Shown here in pieces: positions 59,045-64,000 of a DNA stretch of 64,000 nucleotides. The DNA is taken from positions 1 to 64,000 of the forward strand of contig JBOHRN010000023.1 of NCBI GenBank assembly GCA_050732775.1, written 5' to 3'. Both the position numbers and the translations under genes were made by a program. Positions within the stretch are counted from its first letter, which is position 1; every line of letters begins with the position of its first letter. Below the pieces are notes generated by a model. The model was given only the letters and a program-made list of their open reading frames with translations, did not search any database and was not told the origin of the DNA. Origin of the DNA: JBOHRN01 sp050732775 (lineage in GTDB: Bacteria; Gemmatimonadota; Gemmatimonadetes; Longimicrobiales; Longimicrobiaceae).

Positions 59045-60528
59045 CCCTCCTCTGCCCGCCCGGCCGCGGGTAGCTCCACCGTAAAGGCGGCGCCGCTCCC
59101 CTGCTCGCTCTTTACCCGGATCTCCCCACCCATACCGGTCACCATGCGGTGGGCCAAGCTCAGCCCCAACCCGATCCCGGCACCCGGCTCCTTGGTGGTC
59201 CAGAAGGGGTCGAAGACACGCTCCAGGTTGGGGGATTCGATACCCGCCCCGGTGTCCGCAACCTCCAAGCGCACCCGGCCGTGGCGAGACCGGGTGCGGA
59301 CGGTTAGCCGGCGCTCCCCGCGCTTCTCTGCCAGGGCGTGCTCCGCGTTGACCACCAAGTTCAAGAGCAGCTGCTCCAGCTCCCGCCGCCGGGCCCGGAC
59401 CGCGGGTAACGGTTCGGCCAGGTCGCGCTCGACGGCTACCTCGCGTGCCTCTAAGTGGCTCTCGCGCACTTTGAGGACGTACCAGACCACTTCGTTCAGG
59501 TCGATGTTCACTGGCTCCTCCCGCGAGACCGACTCCCCGGCGAAGAGTTTGAGATCGGCCACGATACGGGCGGCCCGGCCGGCCTCGCGCTGCACGATCT
59601 CCAGCGCCTCGCGGTCTTCTCGCGGCCTCTCGTCCTGGAGCAGGAGTTGGGCAAAGCTCCGTACCGAGGTGAGCGGGTTATTGAGTTCGTGGGCCACCCC
59701 GCTGAGGAGAGTCCCCAGCGAGGCCAGCCGCTCGGCCCGGCGGAGGCGTTCTTCCCGCTCGCGCTCGCCGGTCACGTCGCGGTAGATGCCGTAGATGCCC
59801 ACCTGGCCCCCCTCCAGCTTTATCGGAGTACCGAGTACGTGGACCCGCAACGGCGTGCCGTCCTTGCGCTGGCGAACGGTCTCGAACGACACCGTCTCTC
59901 CGGTGGTTACCCGGCGGGTGGCCTGGCTTGCTTCTTCGCGTCGCTCTGCTGGCACTATCAGCTGGTTGATCGGCCGGCCCGCCACCTCGGAGTCTTGGAA
60001 GCCGAAGAGCCGGGTGAAGGCCTGGTTGACCCGCACCACCCGGTCGTGGTTGTCGAGCAGGGCTATCGGTTCGGGGGATATGGTGAAGAGGTATTCCCAG
60101 TGCACCTTCTGGAGCCGCAGCTCCTTTTCCGACTCCAGCCGGTCGCTGACGTCGCGGGCGAAGCCGTGTACCCCCACCGCGTCCCCGTCTACCACCACCG
60201 AGGTCTCCACCAGCTCGAGCGCTACGGCGCGGCCGTCCCGGTGCTTGCACAGCGCCGTATAGATTACCGGCCGGTCGGGCGAAGAGAGGGTCTCCTCCGT
60301 GAGCCGGTGGACCTCGGCCGCCATCCCGGGGTCGTCGGCGAGCAGGACATCGTAGGGCTGACCTATAAGCTCCCCGGCTTCGTAGCCGAGCACGTCCTTG
60401 ACCGAGGGAGAGAGGTATTCAAAGCGGTGGTCGGGGGTGTGGAGGTAAACGAAAACGCCCTTGCTCCCCTCCACCAGGAGCCGGTAGCGGTCTTCCGTAA
60501 GCCGGCCGGGTGTTACTCGCTCGCCCAT
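59041..60528 (-). CDS. PAS-domain sensor histidine kinase
   Basis: A 495-residue soluble kinase with no membrane segment. Two PAS domains (~10-130, YRLLVEGSKGVFVYLHTPDHRFEYLSPSVKDVLGY; ~140-255, FTISPEPIALLDNHDRVVRVNQAFTRLFGF) precede the HisKA helix with His280 (SGVAHELNNPLTSVRSFAQLL) and the ATPase domain (N box NLVVNAEHAL, VADTGAGIESPNLERVFDPFWTTK, GLGLSLAHRMVTGMGGEI). This is the NtrB-like PAS-HisKA class. No response regulator is adjacent, so it is an orphan kinase. ATG 60528 starts before the first PAS domain. The ligand is unknown. Confidence 0.93.
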   Translation of the reverse strand: MGERVTPGRLTEDRYRLLVEGSKGVFVYLHTPDHRFEYLSPSVKDVLGYEAGELIGQPYDVLLADDPGMAAEVHRLTEETLSSPDRPVIYTALCKHRDGRAVALELVETSVVVDGDAVGVHGFARDVSDRLESEKELRLQKVHWEYLFTISPEPIALLDNHDRVVRVNQAFTRLFGFQDSEVAGRPINQLIVPAERREEASQATRRVTTGETVSFETVRQRKDGTPLRVHVLGTPIKLEGGQVGIYGIYRDVTGEREREERLRRAERLASLGTLLSGVAHELNNPLTSVRSFAQLLLQDERPREDREALEIVQREAGRAARIVADLKLFAGESVSREEPVNIDLNEVVWYVLKVRESHLEAREVAVERDLAEPLPAVRARRRELEQLLLNLVVNAEHALAEKRGERRLTVRTRSRHGRVRLEVADTGAGIESPNLERVFDPFWTTKEPGAGIGLGLSLAHRMVTGMGGEIRVKSEQGSGAAFTVELPAAGRAEEG

Positions 60529-60670
60529 ACCCCGAAGGTACGCCGCAGAGTGGCTCGAGTCCACTTTCGACCCAGGGTGGACGAGGCTTTGGTCCCGGCT
60601 GTTTGGCGACTTCCCGGCTCTACCCCTAGATTGCCCCCCGCGCGGACTTCCAGAACCGTAAACCCCGCCC

Positions 60671-63445
60671 GTGACGAGCGCCAAGACCCGCCCCCGGCTT
60701 TTTCTGATCGACGGCTACGCCCTCATCTACCGGGCTTTCTTCGCCATGATCGCCCGCCCCCTGGTTTCGTCGCGGGGCGAGAACACTTCGGCTCCCTTCG
60801 GCGTAGCACGTTTTCTCAAAAAGGTTTTGGACGAACACGACCCCGACTATATCGGCGTGGCGTTCGACGCGGGGGATTCAGAGCGGGTCGCGATCTACCC
60901 CGATTACAAAGCCACGCGCGAGAAGATGCCCGACGAACTGGAGGTGTCCATCCCCCGTGTACGCCGCATCTTCGAGGGGTTCCGGGTACCCGTGCTGGAG
61001 CTGGAGGGTTACGAGGCCGACGACGTGATCGGAACCTTGGCCGAACAGGCCCGGGAGCAGGGGATCGAGACGGTGATCGTCTCCGGCGACAAGGATTTCT
61101 ATCAGTTGATCCAGGACGGTGTCTGCCTGCTGAACCCGGGGCGCGGCGGCCCCGCCGGGGTGGAGGAGGAGTGGGTCGACCTCAGTAACGCGCGCGAACG
61201 GTTGGGGGTGGCCCCGGAGCGGGTGACCGACTTCCTTGGGCTGATCGGCGACAGCTCGGACAACGTGCCGGGGGTGCGGGGGATCGGCCCCAAAACCGCG
61301 GTCAAACTGATCGAGGAGTTCGGGGGCGTCGAGGAGATCTTGGGGCGGACCGGGGAGATCACGGCCAAGCGGGCGCGCGCCGCCCTGGAGGAGCACCGCG
61401 ACGACGCCCTCCTCTCCAAGCGGCTGGTCACTATCCGCCGGGACCTTCCCGTTTCGCTCGACCTCCAGCTCCTGCGCCGGAGCGAGCCCGACCGCGAGAT
61501 CCTCAAGGAGATCTTCTTTGAGCTGGAGTTCCGTACCCTCTCGAGGGAGTACGGGGCCCCAGCCGCGGAGGAGGCGGCAGGCGTCGCCGTAAGAGACACT
61601 CTGGTTTCGTCGCCGAGTGAGGTAGCAGAGTTGGTGGCGCGTATCCGCGCGCGGGGCGGCGTGTCGCTGGACACCGAGACCAGCCACCTGGACCCGACCC
61701 GCGCCGACCTGATCGGGGTTGCCCTGGCCCTCGACCCCGGGGAGGCGTGCTACCTGCCCCTGGCCCACCGCCGCCAGCGTCCGGACCAAGCCGAGCTCGG
61801 CGGCGTGGCACCAGAAGACCAAGAAAACGCCATCCCCAACCTCCCCCCCCTGACTGCGACCGGGATGGCCCCCCTGAGGGAAGTGCTCGAAGACCCGGCG
61901 ATCAAGAAGACGGGACAGAACCTCAAGTACGACTTTCTGGTGCTGCGGCGAGCCGGCGTCGAGCTGCGCGGGGTCTTCTTCGACACCATGATCGCCAGCT
62001 ACCTGTTGGACCCGGGACGCCGGGAACACGGGCTCGATTCACTGGCTCTGGAGCACCTGGACCACCGTACCATCACTTACGCCGAGGTGGCGGGCAAGGG
62101 AAAGGGCGAGCTTCCCTTCGCCGAGGTGCCCCTCGCCAGCGCCTGCGGATACGCCTGCGAGGACGCCGACGTCGCCCTGAGGCTGGCCGAGAAGTTCGGG
62201 CCGGAGTTGGAGCGGCTGGGGCTGGAGCGGCTCTTCCACCAGGTAGAGATGCCCCTCATCGAGGTGCTGGCCCAGATGGAGTGGGACGGCATCGCCATCG
62301 AGGCGGCCTTCTTCGAAGAGCTGAGCGGACGGCTTAAGCGAGATCTCGCCACGCTGGAAGCGGGCATCCAGGTGGAGGCCGGGGTCGACTTCAACGTCAA
62401 CTCCAACCCCCAGCTCCGGGAGGTACTCTTCGACCGGCTCGGCTTGCCAGTGGTCAAGCGGACCAAGACCGGCCCCTCTACCGACGCCGTAGTGCTGGAG
62501 CAACTCGCCGCCGCCGGACACCGTCTGCCCACCCTCCTGCTCGAGTACCGCCAGCTCGAGAAGCTCCGCTCCACCTACGTGGACGCCCTGCCCCGCATGG
62601 TCAACCCGGAGACGGGGCGCATCCACACTTCGTTCAACCAGACGGTGGCCGCCACCGGACGGCTCTCGTCCAGCAACCCCAACCTCCAGAACATCCCCAT
62701 CCGCACCGAGGTGGGCCGCCAGATCAGGCGCGGCTTTGTGCCCCGGGAAGGGTTCCGGTTCGTTTCCGCCGACTACTCCCAGATCGAGCTGCGTATCTTG
62801 GCGCACTACTCCAGCGACCCGGCCTTCGTGGAGGCGTTCAGGGAGGGCGAGGACATCCACCGTCAGACGGCGGCGATCATCTTCGGGGTAGCTCCGGAAG
62901 AGGTGAGCCGCGAGATGAGAGACCGCGCCAAGACGGTAAACTTTGCCACCCTGTACGGCCAGGGGGCGTTCTCGCTCGCCAACCAGCTCGGCGTCGCGCG
63001 GGAAGAGGCCCGCGCCTTTATCGACGCTTACTTCGAGCGCTTTCCCGGCGTGCGCCGCTACCTGAACGCCGAGGTCGAGAAGGCCCGAGAGCTGGGGTTC
63101 GTGGAGACGATCACCGGCCGACGCCGCTACCTCCCCGAGCTCCGCTCCAAGAACTTCAACATCCGCGCCTTCGGGGAGCGGGCCGCCATCAACGCCCCCA
63201 TCCAAGGCTCGGCGGCCGACCTCATCAAGATGGCGATGATCCACATCCACCAGGACTTCGCCGCGGACCCCCGCGACCTGCGCATGTTGGTGCAGGTCCA
63301 CGACGAACTCCTCTTCGAGGTACCGGAAGGCGAAGAGGAGTCGGCGCTGGAGCTGGTGCGGCGGAGGATGGAGGGGGTGGTCGAGCTCACCGTGCCGCTG
63401 GTGGTAGAGACGGGGGTGGGGAGTAACTGGCTGGAGTGTAAGTAG
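60671..63445 (+). CDS. polA: DNA polymerase I
   Basis: A 924-residue enzyme with all three domains. 5'-3' exonuclease/flap domain ~1-295 (LFLIDGYALIYRAFFAM, VSGDKDFYQLI, GLIGDSSDNVPGVRGIGPKTAVKLI); 3'-5' proofreading domain ~315-510 with intact acidic residues (SLDTETSHLD, LKYDFLVL, ACEDADVAL), so it is proofreading-competent; polymerase domain to the end (VSADYSQIELRILAH, DRAKTVNFATLYGQGAFSLA, LVQVHDELLFEVPE). The O-helix has NFAT where most family members have NFG. GTG start at 60671. It repairs DNA and removes RNA primers. Its last 59 bp overlap the convergent LuxE-like gene. Confidence 0.97.
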   Translation: MTSAKTRPRLFLIDGYALIYRAFFAMIARPLVSSRGENTSAPFGVARFLKKVLDEHDPDYIGVAFDAGDSERVAIYPDYKATREKMPDELEVSIPRVRRIFEGFRVPVLELEGYEADDVIGTLAEQAREQGIETVIVSGDKDFYQLIQDGVCLLNPGRGGPAGVEEEWVDLSNARERLGVAPERVTDFLGLIGDSSDNVPGVRGIGPKTAVKLIEEFGGVEEILGRTGEITAKRARAALEEHRDDALLSKRLVTIRRDLPVSLDLQLLRRSEPDREILKEIFFELEFRTLSREYGAPAAEEAAGVAVRDTLVSSPSEVAELVARIRARGGVSLDTETSHLDPTRADLIGVALALDPGEACYLPLAHRRQRPDQAELGGVAPEDQENAIPNLPPLTATGMAPLREVLEDPAIKKTGQNLKYDFLVLRRAGVELRGVFFDTMIASYLLDPGRREHGLDSLALEHLDHRTITYAEVAGKGKGELPFAEVPLASACGYACEDADVALRLAEKFGPELERLGLERLFHQVEMPLIEVLAQMEWDGIAIEAAFFEELSGRLKRDLATLEAGIQVEAGVDFNVNSNPQLREVLFDRLGLPVVKRTKTGPSTDAVVLEQLAAAGHRLPTLLLEYRQLEKLRSTYVDALPRMVNPETGRIHTSFNQTVAATGRLSSSNPNLQNIPIRTEVGRQIRRGFVPREGFRFVSADYSQIELRILAHYSSDPAFVEAFREGEDIHRQTAAIIFGVAPEEVSREMRDRAKTVNFATLYGQGAFSLANQLGVAREEARAFIDAYFERFPGVRRYLNAEVEKARELGFVETITGRRRYLPELRSKNFNIRAFGERAAINAPIQGSAADLIKMAMIHIHQDFAADPRDLRMLVQVHDELLFEVPEGEEESALELVRRRMEGVVELTVPLVVETGVGSNWLECK

Positions 63446-64000
63446 CGGCCAAAAACTCGTCGCTGGCGATGGAGCAGCCCCTGGGCTCGGCGCTGGGGGC
63501 CCGGCCGTGGAGCCGGAAGGAGCCGTCCCGCTCCATGACCCCGAAGTCCTCGGTCTGGATAGAGATCACCGACCCCACGTTGGCCAGGTCGAGATGTCGG
63601 AGCACGCCGGCTTCGCCCGCTGGCAACGGGGCCAGCGTCTCGGGGTGGCGGGCGCTGGTCCGTACCCACGGTGGAGGCCGGTGCGCCCGCTCGGGCAGCG
63701 GAGCGGCCTGGCCCGCCACGCCGTCGTAAAATTGGGAGCTCAGCTCCGTCATCCCGTACTCGTTCACGATCCACGCGGGGGGTACCCCGAGCCGGTCTTC
63801 GATCACTCCGTACAGTTCGGCCCGGCTCAACTTGCGGGAGCGCCCCTTGAATCCACCCGTCTCCATCACCCGCGAGCCGGGGGGGAGGCGGTAGCGCCGG
63901 CCGCGCTCTTCGAGCCAGTCGAGCAGGTGCACAAGGGAAAAAGAGGTGGCGAGCAGGCAGACCGGCTCTTCCTCCTCTTCGGCCCGGCGCAGCCCCTCCG
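63387..64000 (-). CDS. LuxE-like acyl-protein synthetase, C-terminal part cut by the window edge
   Basis: About 204 codons read leftwards from the right edge and end at 63387. The visible part has CLLATSFSLVHLLDWLEERGRRY, then VMETGGFKGRSRKLSRAELYGVIEDRLGVPPAWIVNEYGMTELSSQFYDG, and GRAPSAEPRGCSIASDEFL. ETGG-KGRS and NEYGMTELSSQ are the marks of the LuxE family (adenylate-forming enzymes that load fatty acids). A luxC-like reductase would be expected next to it, outside the window. The last ~20 codons lie antisense to the end of polA and look like a non-conserved tail (TYTPASYSPPPSLPPAAR). Confidence 0.8.
   Translation of the reverse strand, partial: EGLRRAEEEEEPVCLLATSFSLVHLLDWLEERGRRYRLPPGSRVMETGGFKGRSRKLSRAELYGVIEDRLGVPPAWIVNEYGMTELSSQFYDGVAGQAAPLPERAHRPPPWVRTSARHPETLAPLPAGEAGVLRHLDLANVGSVISIQTEDFGVMERDGSFRLHGRAPSAEPRGCSIASDEFLAATYTPASYSPPPSLPPAAR

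Noticed and set aside
1..64000. tRNA or rRNA genes, CRISPR arrays, insertion sequences, prophage genes, replication origin
   Set aside because: I looked in the intergenic gaps for T-loop and anticodon-arm patterns, regularly spaced repeats, transposase or integrase motifs and DnaA-box clusters and saw none; the gaps are mostly under 200 bp.

Overview
The window is a gene-dense, GC-rich chromosomal segment from a Gram-negative (diderm), aerobically respiring bacterium. SusC/SusD outer-membrane pairs with carboxypeptidase-regulatory-like N-domains, an alternative complex III (ACIII), a caa3-type oxidase, a phospholipid transporter (Mla), HemQ and a DUF2723 protein all occur together, which fits Gemmatimonadota best; this is inference from gene content, with no rRNA or tRNA in view. 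I see no mobile element, prophage or CRISPR array.

Left end (1-6300, minus strand): the start of one SusC-like receptor, a small lipoprotein that resembles a TonB plug segment, and a complete SusD-SusC pair. Both receptors have a sigma70-like promoter and, about 140 bp further upstream, a near-identical 38-bp element (36/38 bases) laid out like an ECF-sigma promoter. The first receptor also has a terminator-like hairpin in its long leader.

6300-18430: trpE, a DUF2723 membrane protein, a membrane-anchored spermidine-synthase-like protein, a flavin reductase, an orphan lipoprotein, 5-formyl-THF cyclo-ligase, a PLP decarboxylase, trmJ with a probable CTG start, an L,D-transpeptidase lipoprotein and a polysaccharide-export protein.

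18501-25944: the six-gene ACIII operon actABCDEF behind a clear promoter. It takes electrons from quinol and would feed the caa3 oxidase coxB-A-C-D plus ctaG at 43339-48198; SURF1 (30767) and a CcdA-like protein (32849) support the maturation of this chain. Between them lie a beta-oxidation enzyme, a BtuF-like protein, small membrane proteins (including a 48-residue DUF1328-like one), fabF, and a tight run hemQ-mlaEFD-lysC-asd.

48204-56199 has a cell-wall theme: a MurU-like nucleotidyltransferase next to a kinase that fuses an AmgK-like domain to a RapZ C-terminal (amino-sugar-sensing) domain, and later a pair of L,D-transpeptidase-fold proteins of which the first lacks the catalytic residues. 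The AmgK-RapZ fusion is the most interesting item in the window. The right end carries a GGDEF protein, pfk, a SufT/MIP18 protein, a PAS histidine kinase, polA and a truncated LuxE-like acyl-protein synthetase.

The genome is very compact: convergent genes often share their stop codons (CTAG or TTAG), many tandem genes overlap at GTGA/ATGA, and recognisable intrinsic terminators are rare.
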